Shown piece by piece: positions 56,022 through 64,000 of a DNA stretch of 64,000 bases; the first letter of the stretch is position 1; each line of letters starts with the position of its first letter. The notes beneath the pieces were generated by a model. The model was not told the DNA's origin and ran no database searches. It worked only from the letters and a program-made list of their open reading frames with translations. Both the position numbers and the translations under genes were made by a program. The DNA is taken from positions 558,001-622,000 of the forward strand of contig JAGOQS010000002.1 in the NCBI GenBank assembly GCA_017991315.1, read 5' to 3'. This DNA comes from Ferrovibrio sp. (lineage in GTDB: Bacteria > Pseudomonadota > Alphaproteobacteria > Ferrovibrionales > Ferrovibrionaceae).

Positions 56022-56878
56022 TGATCGAGCGCCGCCCCGTTGCCGATTTCATCAGCCATGCCACGCTGACCGTGGCCGGACTGATCGTCGCTTTTCCGAT
56101 CTACCTGGCGATCATCGCCGCGTCGCATACCATCCCGGATCTGGCGCAATCGCCGATGCCGATGCTGCCCGGCGCCGAATTCTTCAAGAATACCGCGCAA
56201 GCGCTGTTCGAGGGGCCGCAATTGGTCGGCGTTTCCGGTGGCACGCCGGCACTGGTGCTGATGGCCAACAGCCTGTTGATGGCGGTGAGCATTGCGGTAG
56301 GCAAGATCATCATCTCGCTGCTTTCCGCCTTCGCCATCGTCTATTTCCGCTTCCCGCTGAAGAACTTCTTCTTCTGGATGATCTTCATCACCCTGATGCT
56401 GCCGGTCGAAGTGCGCATCATCCCGACCTACAAGATCGTCGCCGATCTTGGCCTGCTCGATACCTATACCGGCCTGGTGCTGCCGCTGATCGCCTCTGCC
56501 ACTGCCACCTTCCTGTTCCGCCAGTTCTTCATGACCGTGCCGGACGAACTGGTGGAAGCGGCACGCATCGATGGCGCTGGCCCGATGCGGTTTTTCTGGG
56601 ATGTGCTGGTGCCGCTGGCCCGCACCAGCATCGCGGCGATGTTCGTGATCCAGTTCATCTACGGCTGGAACCAGTATCTCTGGCCGCTGCTGATCGCCTC
56701 GGATGCCAATTACCAGACCATCGTGCTGGCCATCGGCCGCCTGGTGCGTGCGCCTGACGCCTTCCTGGAATGGCCGGTGATCATGGGCATGGTCGTGCTG
56801 GCACTGCTGCCGCCGGTGGCGGTGGTGGTGCTGATGCAGCGCTGGTTCGTCAAGGGACTTGTGGAAACGGAGAAGTAA
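56021..56878 (+). CDS. ugpE: sn-glycerol-3-phosphate ABC transporter permease UgpE
   Basis: The start is set by the TGATG overlap with ugpA, giving 285 residues. It has six helices, [20 protein letters not shown] at the N terminus and the EAA motif EAARIDGAGPMRFFWDVLVP. Phrases such as YGWNQYLWPLLIASDANYQT are UgpE-like. Another ATG one codon later is possible. Confidence 0.94.
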   Translation: MIERRPVADFISHATLTVAGLIVAFPIYLAIIAASHTIPDLAQSPMPMLPGAEFFKNTAQALFEGPQLVGVSGGTPALVLMANSLLMAVSIAVGKIIISLLSAFAIVYFRFPLKNFFFWMIFITLMLPVEVRIIPTYKIVADLGLLDTYTGLVLPLIASATATFLFRQFFMTVPDELVEAARIDGAGPMRFFWDVLVPLARTSIAAMFVIQFIYGWNQYLWPLLIASDANYQTIVLAIGRLVRAPDAFLEWPVIMGMVVLALLPPVAVVVLMQRWFVKGLVETEK

Positions 56879-56884
56879 GCCGCC

Positions 56885-57967
56885 ATGGCAAAAGTGACGC
56901 TCAACAGCGTTAAGAAGAACTACGGCTCGCTCCGGGTCATCCATGGCGTCGACATGGAGATCAAGGACGGCGAATTCATTGTCATCGTCGGTCCGTCAGG
57001 CTGCGGCAAGTCTACGCTGCTGCGCATGATCGCCGGCCTGGAAGCCATCACCGACGGCACGATCAGCATCGGCGAGCGCGTGGTCAACGAAATCGAACCG
57101 GCCGATCGCGACATCGCCATGGTGTTCCAGAATTACGCGCTCTATCCGCATATGAGCGTGTATGAGAACATGTCCTACGGCCTGCGCATCCGTGGCATGG
57201 GCAAGGACGAGATCGCCAAGCGCGTCGCCCGCGCCGCTGAAATCCTGCAATTGCAGCCCTACCTGCAGCGCCGTCCGCGCGAACTTTCCGGCGGCCAGCG
57301 CCAGCGCGTCGCCATGGGCCGTGCCATCGTGCGCGAGCCGAGCGTGTTCCTGTTCGACGAGCCGCTTTCCAACCTGGATGCCAAGCTGCGCGTACAGATG
57401 CGGCTTGAAATCAAGCGCCTGCACCAGCAACTCGGCGTCACCTCGGTCTATGTCACCCATGACCAGGTGGAGGCGATGACACTGGCCGACCGTTTGATCG
57501 TGATGAACCAGGGCCGCGCCGAGCAGATCGGCACGCCGGCCGAGGTCTACACCACGCCGGCCACCACCTATGTCGGCGGCTTCATCGGCAGCCCGCCGAT
57601 GAATTTCCTGACCTGCCAGGTGGCGGGTGGCGTGGCGCAATTGCAGGATGGCAGCCGGCTGTCGCTGCCGCCGGCCTATGCCGGTGCTGCCGGCGCCTAC
57701 ACGCTGGGCCTGCGCCCGGAGCATATGCTGCTTGTCCGCCCCGGTGACACCGGCGCACCCGCGGCTGGCCGCCTCAGCCTGAAGGTGGATGTGGCGGAAG
57801 AACTCGGCGCCGATACGCTGCTGCATGGCAAGATCGGCGGCGAGGATGTGGTGGCGCGCGTGCCGAGCAATGCCGGCTTCCACGACAACAGCCAGCCGAC
57901 GCTCAGTGTCGACAGCGCACAACTGCATCTGTTCGACAAGGAAAGCGGCAAGCGCCTCAGCACTTGA
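56885..57967 (+). CDS. ugpC: sn-glycerol-3-phosphate ABC transporter ATP-binding protein
   Basis: A 360-residue ATPase of the MalK/UgpC class. Walker A is GPSGCGKST (37-45), the signature [19 protein letters not shown] and Walker [17 protein letters not shown] follow, and a C-terminal TOBE regulatory domain ([11 protein letters not shown]) completes it. It energises UgpA/UgpE. The gene begins 6 bp after ugpE. In E. coli, UgpC can swap with MalK, but the context here fixes the role. Confidence 0.94.
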   Translation: MAKVTLNSVKKNYGSLRVIHGVDMEIKDGEFIVIVGPSGCGKSTLLRMIAGLEAITDGTISIGERVVNEIEPADRDIAMVFQNYALYPHMSVYENMSYGLRIRGMGKDEIAKRVARAAEILQLQPYLQRRPRELSGGQRQRVAMGRAIVREPSVFLFDEPLSNLDAKLRVQMRLEIKRLHQQLGVTSVYVTHDQVEAMTLADRLIVMNQGRAEQIGTPAEVYTTPATTYVGGFIGSPPMNFLTCQVAGGVAQLQDGSRLSLPPAYAGAAGAYTLGLRPEHMLLVRPGDTGAPAAGRLSLKVDVAEELGADTLLHGKIGGEDVVARVPSNAGFHDNSQPTLSVDSAQLHLFDKESGKRLST

Positions 57968-57993
57968 AACCGGGCGCTTAAAACCGGGCTATA

Positions 57994-58386
57994 CTAGAAA
58001 ACCAGGCCGGTGCTGAAGCTGCTGGTATCGGTGGATTGCGCCGGCCGGGCTTCCGCTGCCGTGCGGCTGATCGCGGTGCAGGTGTAGGTGACACGCACCG
58101 GTGCGGCCAGGGAGCAGTGATCCAGGTCGCTGCGGTTCTCCAGCGGCTTCGGGTTGGCACAATGCTGCACCACCAGATTCCGCACCGCTTCCGCCTTGTG
58201 CAGGGTCGAATTGTAGCAGACCGAGAACAACGGCAGGGCCGTGGCCGGATCCAGTGTCTGGTCTTGCACCGTTATAAAATATGGATCGCTCAGCGCCCCG
58301 GTAACGCCGCCGCAGCCGGAAAGCAGGCCGCAGCCAAGCAGCAGGATGGCAAGACGACGGCGAGGACGGGCGGTATCGGTCAGCAT
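57994..58386 (-). CDS. small Cys-rich lipoprotein of unknown function
   Basis: A 130-residue lipoprotein with a twin-Arg-like n-region and lipobox LLSGC (Cys25). The mature part has five Cys (SVCYNSTL, VQHCANPK, DHCSLA and TYTC), likely two disulphides, and ends in low-complexity Ser/Thr. The phrase LPLFSVCYNSTLHKAEAVRN, then PVRVTYTCTAI, is shared with small periplasmic proteins of Rhodospirillales in my memory, without function. It converges on ugpC. Confidence 0.7.
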   Translation of the reverse strand: MLTDTARPRRRLAILLLGCGLLSGCGGVTGALSDPYFITVQDQTLDPATALPLFSVCYNSTLHKAEAVRNLVVQHCANPKPLENRSDLDHCSLAAPVRVTYTCTAISRTAAEARPAQSTDTSSFSTGLVF

Positions 58387-58515
58387 GGCGGCCACTTTGC
58401 CGCTCCGCGCCATGACTGGCAAGCCCTGGCACAGGCTGGCTGACCCTGGTGAGGGGCCATGATTTCGGCATAATCCCGTGCTGCCATAGCGGCGCATTGC
58501 AAGAGGCCCCGAATC

Positions 58516-59637
58516 ATGATTCCGCAGACCGACCCCAAGGCCGCCTACCTGGCGCAACAGGCCGAGATCGACGCCGCTATCCGTCGCGTGCTCGAAGGCG
58601 GGCGCTATATCCTCGGTGAGGAAGTGAGTGCCTTCGAAGCCGAGTTCGCCGCCTATGCCGGCGCCAAGCAGGGCGTGGCGGTGGCCAGCGGCACCGATGC
58701 ACTGATCCTCGCCTTCCGCGCTCTCGGCCTTGGTCCGGGCGATGCCGTATTCACGGTGTCGCATACCGCTGTCGCCACTGTCTCGGCCATCGAACTGGTC
58801 GGCGCCACGCCGGTGCTGCTGGATGTGGATGCCTATTACGGCATCGATACGGCACAACTGGAAAAGACCCTGGCTGCCTGGCCCTCGGGCGCCGCCAAGC
58901 TCAAGGCCATCGTACCGGTGCATCTCTATGGCCAGGCTGCCGACATGCCGGCCATCGCGGCCATTGCCGGCAAATACGGCCTTGCCATCATCGAGGATGG
59001 CAGCCAGGCCCATGGCGCGCGTCTCGGCGGCATCGGTATCGGCCATTGGGGTCAGCTCACCGCCTACTCGCTCTACCCGACCAAGAATCTCGGCGCCATC
59101 GGCGATGGCGGCATCATCACCACCGAGGATGCCGCAGTGGCTACCCGGCTGAAGGAACTGCGCGAATATGGCTGGCGTGACCGCTATGTCAGCGCCATCA
59201 CCGGCATGAACAGCCGTCTTGATCCACTGCAGGCGGCGATCCTGCGCGTGAAGCTGACACGCCTCAAGGCCGATACGGCGCGGCGCCAGGCGATTGCCGC
59301 CCGCTACGATGCCGGCCTGAAGAACCTGGATGGCATCAGCCTGCCGGCGACCCGTGCCGGCGCCGAGCCGGTCTACCATCAATATGTTATCGATGTCGGC
59401 GCGGCACGCCGCGATGCCATGCGCGAGGCATTGACCAAGGCCGGTGTCGGCACGCTGATCCATTATCCGGTGCCGATCCACCTGCAGCCGGCCTATCAGG
59501 GTCGCGTGCCGCTGGGCGTCGGCGGCCTGGCGCGCACCGAGGCCGCGGCCAAGGGCATCCTCAGCCTGCCGATGTTCCCGCAGCTCAGCGATGTTCAGGC
59601 GGATGCCGTGGTGGCGGCTGTCAGGCAATCAGCCTGA
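58516..59637 (+). CDS. DegT/DnrJ/EryC1-type sugar aminotransferase
   Basis: A 373-residue PLP enzyme of the DegT family. Motifs are GRYILGEEVSAFEAEFAAY, ASGTDAL, VPVHLYGQ, IIEDGSQAHGA (His/Gln pair near PLP), SLYPTKNLGAIGDGG with Lys190 as the PLP lysine, and EYGWRDRY. It transfers an amino group to a nucleotide-linked keto-sugar, as ArnB or DesV do. It is convergent with the flippase/glycosyltransferase operon that follows, and probably makes the amino sugar those genes use. Confidence 0.88.
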   Translation: MIPQTDPKAAYLAQQAEIDAAIRRVLEGGRYILGEEVSAFEAEFAAYAGAKQGVAVASGTDALILAFRALGLGPGDAVFTVSHTAVATVSAIELVGATPVLLDVDAYYGIDTAQLEKTLAAWPSGAAKLKAIVPVHLYGQAADMPAIAAIAGKYGLAIIEDGSQAHGARLGGIGIGHWGQLTAYSLYPTKNLGAIGDGGIITTEDAAVATRLKELREYGWRDRYVSAITGMNSRLDPLQAAILRVKLTRLKADTARRQAIAARYDAGLKNLDGISLPATRAGAEPVYHQYVIDVGAARRDAMREALTKAGVGTLIHYPVPIHLQPAYQGRVPLGVGGLARTEAAAKGILSLPMFPQLSDVQADAVVAAVRQSA

Positions 59638-59653
59638 CGGCTGATTGCAGCGG

Positions 59654-59995
59654 TTAAGCGGTGCGCGTGACGAGGATGACGCCGGCGCAGATCAGCGCGA
59701 TGCCGGCCAGCTTGGGCAGGCCGAGCGGCTCGCCATAGAGCCAGTAGGCCGCCAGCGCCACCACCACATAGGACAGCGACACCATCGGGAAGGCGACCGA
59801 GACCGGCAGCTTGCGCAAGGCATACATGTAGCAAAGCGCGGCGAGGAAATAGAGCCCAAGGCCGAGGATCGATTGCGGCGCCAGGAATTGCGCCAAGAGC
59901 CCTTCCTGGCCAGCATCGGCGCCGGATTTCAGCAGCATCTGTCCAGCGACACCGATCAGCACGCCAAGCGCCAGCACAATATAGAACTGCATCAT
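59654..59995 (-). CDS. EamA/SMR-fold small membrane protein, ArnE-like flippase subunit
   Basis: A 113-residue, four-helix protein of the drug/metabolite transporter superfamily. The phrases LGVLIGVAGQMLLKSGAD and PVSVAFPMVSLSYVVVALAA followed by YWLYGEPL are typical of ArnE/ArnF-like half-transporters. Next to a polyprenyl-phosphate glycosyltransferase gene it probably flips the lipid-linked sugar across the inner membrane. It overlaps the glycosyltransferase gene as ATGA. Confidence 0.8.
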   Translation of the reverse strand: MMQFYIVLALGVLIGVAGQMLLKSGADAGQEGLLAQFLAPQSILGLGLYFLAALCYMYALRKLPVSVAFPMVSLSYVVVALAAYWLYGEPLGLPKLAGIALICAGVILVTRTA

Positions 59996-60963
59996 GGCGC
60001 GGCCCCCGCATCGGCTTTCTCATTGCGCTGCACGTCGCGCACCACGAATTGCGGCCGCTTGTTCACCGCCAGGAACATGCGGCCGAGATACTCGCCGACC
60101 AGACCGAGCATGATGAGCTGCACGCCGGCCAGCAGCAGCACCGCAGCCATCAGCGAGGCCCAGCCCTGCGGCCGGTCGGCGGAGATCAGTGCCTCCACCA
60201 GCACCACGACAAAGCCGAGTACACCAAGGCCCGCCATCGCCACGCCGACCATGGTGCCGACACGCAGCGGGATCACCGAGAAATTCAGGAACATCGACAG
60301 GAACAGGCGGAACAGGCGGGCGAGCGTGTAGTTGCTGCGGCCCTCGGCGCGCGGCAGATGCGCCACCTGCAGCCGGCCGATATTCTGCGTGATCTGCATG
60401 ATCAGGCCGTCGATATAAGGGAACGGCCCATCGTGATCCACCACGGTGCGGGCAAGGAAGGCGCTCATGCAGCGGAAGCTGGAAAGGTAGAGACCCTTGG
60501 GCTTGTCGAGCAGATGGTCGGCACACCAGTTGGTGAAGCGGCTGCCGAGATTGCGCCAGGACTCATGCTGCTTTTCGGCATAATAGGTGTAGACGACATC
60601 GAAGCCGCCATCCCGGGTATGGCGCCACAGCCGCAGCACCTCTTCCGGCGGGTTTTGAAGATCATCGTCCATGGTGATGATATGCGCGCCGCGGGCATGC
60701 TTCAGGCCGGCCATCACCGCGTTATGCTCGCCGTAATTCCGCGACAGGTTGACCACGCTCAGCGCCACGCTGTTGGCGGCGCAGAGTTCGCGGCAGACGG
60801 CGAGCGAATTATCCGGGCTGCAATCATTTACCAGCACGATCTCCAGGCCACCCTCGACCTCGAGCCGGGCGAGCGCATCGACCAGGGTCGGTACGCTGTT
60901 GGCACCATTATAGACCGGCACCACGATGGACAGGGCAAAGAGCGGCGCAGGACTGGTGTTCAT
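59992..60963 (-). CDS. polyprenyl-phosphate glycosyltransferase (GT2, GtrB/ArnC-like)
   Basis: A 323-residue GT2 enzyme starting at the ATG at 60963, 4 bp within the end of the methyltransferase gene. The catalytic part has SIVVPVYNGANSVPTLVDAL, DCSPDNSL, RNYGEHNAVMAGLKHARGA and the DxD site MDDDLQNPPEEV. Two C-terminal helices (about 235-295) anchor it, as in ArnC/GtrB/DPM1. It would load a sugar from a nucleotide donor on undecaprenyl phosphate. It is coupled to the EamA-fold gene and follows the methyltransferase gene. Confidence 0.9.
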   Translation of the reverse strand: MNTSPAPLFALSIVVPVYNGANSVPTLVDALARLEVEGGLEIVLVNDCSPDNSLAVCRELCAANSVALSVVNLSRNYGEHNAVMAGLKHARGAHIITMDDDLQNPPEEVLRLWRHTRDGGFDVVYTYYAEKQHESWRNLGSRFTNWCADHLLDKPKGLYLSSFRCMSAFLARTVVDHDGPFPYIDGLIMQITQNIGRLQVAHLPRAEGRSNYTLARLFRLFLSMFLNFSVIPLRVGTMVGVAMAGLGVLGFVVVLVEALISADRPQGWASLMAAVLLLAGVQLIMLGLVGEYLGRMFLAVNKRPQFVVRDVQRNEKADAGAAP

Positions 60964-61694
60964 GGTTTTCTCGCTTGCACCCAGACGGAGCCGCCAAAAG
61001 GCAGGCCAAGACCCAGCCGGGCCAGGGCGCGCTCCAGGGCGGTGACGGCAAAGAATAACCGGTCGAGCAGCGGCGGAAACGGTTTCACGTCGCTTTCCTG
61101 CTGCGTCTGGCCGGCGGTCAGCCGATGCAGCAGCATTAGAGGAAACAGCAGGCTGTTCCAATAGCCCACGGCCTCGACCTGGAACCCGGCCCGCTCCAGC
61201 GCTGCCCGGGCAGAGCCGGCGGTATAGCGGCGGGCATTATGCACATGGCGGTCATGGGCCGAGGCCATCCAGGCATAGGCCGGCAGGCTCAGCAGCAGCC
61301 GGCCGCCCGGCACCAGGCAACGGCGAAACTCGGCCAGGGCCACTGCCTCGTCCACGGCGGCATGGCTGAGCACGTCATTGGAAACGATGACATCGAAGCT
61401 GCCCTCGGCATAGGCCAGGCCGTTCACCGAGCCAACTGCCACCGGCAGGCCGGTCTTGTCTCGGGCGACGGCAGCGGCTTCTGCGTCATACTCTACCCCC
61501 TGGGGCAGAACCGGCAGTCCTGACAGCTTCAGATAGCGGAGAAAGCCACCGGTACCACAGCCGGCATCCAGCAGCCGGGAACCGGCAACCAGCCCAAGCC
61601 GCTGGATGCGCTGCAACACGCCGGCATGCAGCGCCCGGTACCACCACATGCTCTCTTCCAGCGCCGCCATGCGGCGGTATTCCTCGCGCTGCAT
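60960..61694 (-). CDS. class I SAM-dependent methyltransferase
   Basis: A 244-residue enzyme with the SAM-binding motif LLDAGCGTGGFLRYL, the acidic strand end GVEYDAEAAAVARDK and motif IV region FDVIVSNDVLSH. The start at 61694 has only a weak ribosome binding site. A C-terminal hydrophobic stretch may bind membranes or lipid-linked substrate. Its position ahead of a lipid-sugar glycosyltransferase suggests it methylates a sugar or the polyprenyl-linked product. It is divergent from the large membrane glycosyltransferase gene. Confidence 0.85.
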   Translation of the reverse strand: MQREEYRRMAALEESMWWYRALHAGVLQRIQRLGLVAGSRLLDAGCGTGGFLRYLKLSGLPVLPQGVEYDAEAAAVARDKTGLPVAVGSVNGLAYAEGSFDVIVSNDVLSHAAVDEAVALAEFRRCLVPGGRLLLSLPAYAWMASAHDRHVHNARRYTAGSARAALERAGFQVEAVGYWNSLLFPLMLLHRLTAGQTQQESDVKPFPPLLDRLFFAVTALERALARLGLGLPFGGSVWVQARKP

Positions 61695-61785
61695 CCCTAG
61701 ATACCCGTTGATTCCGAATGAAGTGAATGATTTACCAAGTCCCGGTAGATTTGTCCCGGCCCCCTGGAGGGGGCGTAACGATAGC

Positions 61786-63450
61786 ATGAGCCATATCCAG
61801 CCCGCCGACCTGCCGCCTGCCAACATGGCATTGGAGCGCCGCGACCCCAGCCGTCCGCTGCTGATGCGGCTGGACTGGTCTCGCCTGCTCTATGGCTTCC
61901 TGCTGGTGCTCTGCACTGCCTGGATCGTCGGTTACTTCTTCCCGCCGATCAATCATGACACGGCGGTGCTGCTCTATATCTCCAAGGTCTGGCTCGAGGG
62001 CGGCAAGCTCTATGTCGATGCCATCGACATGAACACGCCGCTGACCTTTGTGCTGCATCTGCTGCCCGAAGCACTGGCGAAAGTCACCGGCCTGCCCGGC
62101 ACCACGTTGCTGGTGGTCTGCCTCGCCATCGGCATTGCCGCCTCCTACCTGACCTGCCGCTGGGTGCTGGCCGCCAGCCTTGACCCGGCGCATGCCACCG
62201 CCGACGCCCTGCTGCCGCTGCTGCTGCTGTTCCTGCTGATCGTGTTTCCGAACCAGACCTTCGGCCAGCGCGAACATATCCTGCTGGTGCTCTGCATACC
62301 CTATCTGCTGGTCGCCTCCGGCCGTGCCCAAGGCGAAAGCCTGAGCCAGCGATTGCGCATCACCACAGCCCTGCTGGCCGGATTGGGTTTCTGCATCAAG
62401 CCCTACTTCATCGCCATCCCGGCCCTGGTGGAAATCTACATACTGGCGCGGCGCGGCTGGCGGGCAGAACTGCGTGATCCGGTGCCCTGGAGCATGCTAT
62501 CGGTGGGCGTGGCGCATGCACTGTTCGCGCTGTTCGTGACGCCGGAATACTTCACCATCGCGCTGCCGATTGCGCGCGAATTCTATTCCGTGGTCAGCGA
62601 CACCGACTGGCTGAACCTGATCACCGGGCCGCATCTCGGCCCGCCCAGCGTGATCCTGCCCCTGCTCGGCATTCCGGCCTGGTTCGCCATCCGCTCGGAT
62701 CTGGCGCGCGTCATCTGGCTCGCCGGCCTCGGCGCGTTGTTCTCTGCCTATGCCCAGGGCAAGGGCTGGCCCTATCAGGCGATGCCGGCGCAGGCGCTCA
62801 CCCTGCTGCTCGCCGCCGTGATCATCGCCCATGTCATGGACCACCAGGTGTGGCCGCGCCGCACCATCGTCGGCGGCCAGCCGCGCCAGCAGGGCCCGCG
62901 CCTGTTCGCCGCTGCGCTGATGCTGCTGGTGTTCTACCAGGAAGGCCTGCATACGCGGCCCTTCTTCAAGCAGCTCGAATACGCCAATTCGGAAGTGCCG
63001 CGCCTGCTGCATATCATCAAGCAGGAGGCCTACAACAACCGCGTGCTGGTGCTCTCGCCCGGCATCTACCCGCATTTCCCGATCATGAACTATGCCGGCG
63101 CCCGCATGACCATGCGCTTCGAGAGCATGTGGGTGCTGCAGGGCGCCTATGCCGACTGCTCGGAATTCGCGCCGTTGTACAATCCGCCGGAAGCCATGAG
63201 CCGGGGCGAATCCTTCGTGTTCCGCTCGGTGGCCGAAGATTTCTACAAGAAGAAGCCGGCGCTGCTGATCGTCGACAAGGTTGCCGGCATCCCGCGCTGC
63301 CAGGGCGAGGCCTTCGACTATCTCGACTATTTCCTGCGCAACCCGCTGTTTGCCAAACGGTTCGAGGACTATGACCAGCTCATGGAATTCGACCGCTACG
63401 TGATCTACAAGCGCCGCCAGCCGACCCCGCAGGTGCAGCCGGCCTCCTGA
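61786..63450 (+). CDS. GT-C-type membrane glycosyltransferase-like protein
   Basis: A 554-residue protein with about ten membrane helices and a C-terminal periplasmic domain (about 400-540). The first loop after helix 1 carries an Asp in FFPPINHDTAVLLYISKVWL and a second in DAIDMNTPLTFVLH, the positions of catalytic and metal-binding Asp in GT39/GT83 (ArnT-like) enzymes. It would move a sugar from a polyprenyl carrier to an envelope acceptor. It is divergent from the methyltransferase operon, and forms one locus with it. Confidence 0.7.
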   Translation: MSHIQPADLPPANMALERRDPSRPLLMRLDWSRLLYGFLLVLCTAWIVGYFFPPINHDTAVLLYISKVWLEGGKLYVDAIDMNTPLTFVLHLLPEALAKVTGLPGTTLLVVCLAIGIAASYLTCRWVLAASLDPAHATADALLPLLLLFLLIVFPNQTFGQREHILLVLCIPYLLVASGRAQGESLSQRLRITTALLAGLGFCIKPYFIAIPALVEIYILARRGWRAELRDPVPWSMLSVGVAHALFALFVTPEYFTIALPIAREFYSVVSDTDWLNLITGPHLGPPSVILPLLGIPAWFAIRSDLARVIWLAGLGALFSAYAQGKGWPYQAMPAQALTLLLAAVIIAHVMDHQVWPRRTIVGGQPRQQGPRLFAAALMLLVFYQEGLHTRPFFKQLEYANSEVPRLLHIIKQEAYNNRVLVLSPGIYPHFPIMNYAGARMTMRFESMWVLQGAYADCSEFAPLYNPPEAMSRGESFVFRSVAEDFYKKKPALLIVDKVAGIPRCQGEAFDYLDYFLRNPLFAKRFEDYDQLMEFDRYVIYKRRQPTPQVQPAS

Positions 63451-63477
63451 CCGGCTGCACCGCTTCATCGCCATGCG

Positions 63478-64000
63478 CTACGCCGCCACGCCGAAACGGG
63501 CATGGGAGAGCGCTACCGCATCCGCGCCGGCCGGGAAGCGAAGCCTGTCGGAAGCATCGTTCGCCGCGGCCCACACCGCCTCGGCGACATCGCTCTCCTT
63601 GGTCGTCAGGGCCGGTGCCTGGAACGCCTTGAAGATCGGTTCGGCGAAACCGTAATAGGCTTCGGGGATCAGGCGCTCGACCGGCACCGTGACATTCTCG
63701 GTGAACCGGGTGGTGGGCGCATAGCCAGGCTCGACCAGCTTGGTGCGGATGCCGAAATAGGCCAGTTCGGCAGCCAGGGCGCCGGTATAGCCCTCAATCG
63801 CCTGCTTGCTGGCGGTATAGGGCGCCGCCAGCGGGAACGGCGCCAGGGTGGCGCTGGACGTCACGTTGACGATGACGCCGGCACGCCGCTCGCGCATCTG
63901 CGGAATGATCGCCTGGCACATCGCCATCACGCCGAAAGTGTTGGTGTCGAAGATCTTGCGGATCGCCCATAGCGGCGTCGCCTCCACCGTCCCGACCATG
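63478..64000 (-). CDS. SDR-family oxidoreductase, N-terminal part lost at window edge
   Basis: The frame runs off the right edge; 173 residues of the C-terminal two thirds are visible. They include the classical SDR elements DTNTFGVMAMCQA, catalytic Ser in NVTSSATLAPFPL and YTASK (Tyr-x3-Lys), then VEPGYAPTTRFTEN. The cofactor-binding GxxxGxG must lie beyond the edge. The C-terminal segment after about residue 95 is of the YueD/ketoreductase-like group used in many pathways. Substrate unknown. Confidence 0.85.
   Translation of the reverse strand, partial: MVGTVEATPLWAIRKIFDTNTFGVMAMCQAIIPQMRERRAGVIVNVTSSATLAPFPLAAPYTASKQAIEGYTGALAAELAYFGIRTKLVEPGYAPTTRFTENVTVPVERLIPEAYYGFAEPIFKAFQAPALTTKESDVAEAVWAAANDASDRLRFPAGADAVALSHARFGVAA

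Noticed and set aside
57994..59628. Long minus-strand frame of 544 codons joining the small lipoprotein to sequence opposite the DegT gene
   Set aside because: Only the last 130 residues have a lipoprotein signal; the upstream part is antisense to the DegT aminotransferase.

Overview
The window is about 64 kb of high-GC DNA (roughly two thirds G+C by eye) from the chromosome of an alphaproteobacterium. Family content points to a Rhodospirillales-like lineage: a P-II protein closest in character to Azospirillum GlnZ/GlnK, a DUF1217 flagellum-associated protein, a CrbS/CrbR acetate-switch pair, class-2 LeuA, ScoAB, and an alphaproteobacterial-type Zur palindrome. No species can be named from the sequence alone. 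There is no rRNA, recognisable tRNA, CRISPR array, prophage or transposase. Most of the window is ordinary core or shell gene content, with short intergenic gaps, many ATGA or TGATG junctions and several tail-to-tail gene overlaps.

Layout. 1-2380: end of a BmpA-type ABC permease, an isochorismatase-fold ureide hydrolase and an amidase (uptake and hydrolysis of a nitrogen-rich compound). 2335-8599: DEAD-box helicase, orphan DUF1217 protein, acyl-CoA dehydrogenase, DUF4197 protein, 2OG-Fe(II) oxygenase. 8596-13466: 2-dehydropantoate reductase, an AraC regulator divergent from a DUF2000 gene, then a malonyl-CoA synthetase/aminotransferase operon. 13616-15457: DUF4394 protein with a cupredoxin, and MtgA. 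15574-20067: CrbS/CrbR tail to tail. 20160-25371: PAS protein, MFS transporter, an AT-richer pair of lipoprotein genes, and small membrane proteins. 25384-30714: malate dehydrogenase, SDR, YkvA-like, GST, DUF1569 and Old Yellow Enzyme. 30928-33925: a metalloid-resistance cassette (ArsR, an ArsV-like flavin monooxygenase with a Cys-rich tail, an ArsK-like MFS pump) with a palindromic operator. 33941-36277: small envelope proteins. 36335-37702: succinyl-CoA:3-ketoacid CoA-transferase. 37858-39861: leuA behind a leucine-rich leader peptide. 40146-40484: glnK-like P-II. 40606-45222: a 1538-residue hybrid kinase with serial PAS duplications. 45320-48350: Zur-type zinc uptake operon interrupted by a 261-bp nested-inverted-repeat element. 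48500-53580: PBP1A, alpha/beta hydrolase, Bcr/CflA pump, YgjP-like metallopeptidase. 53590-57967: ugpBAEC behind a four-repeat Pho box. 57994-63450: lipoprotein and a polyprenyl-phosphate-sugar / membrane glycosyltransferase locus. 63478-64000: truncated SDR.

How the parts connect. Several nutrient-limitation circuits can be read directly from DNA: Zur on zinc uptake, PhoB on glycerol-3-phosphate uptake, leucine-codon attenuation on leuA, a weak sigma54/NtrC signature on the P-II gene, and ArsR on the metalloid cassette. The most unusual items are the nested-inverted-repeat element sitting inside the zinc operon, the apparently leaderless His-rich peptide that starts that operon, the Cys-tailed flavoprotein with its CgArsR-like sensor, and the ArnB/C/E/T-like sugar locus. 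I did not see a clearly new defence or mobile system.
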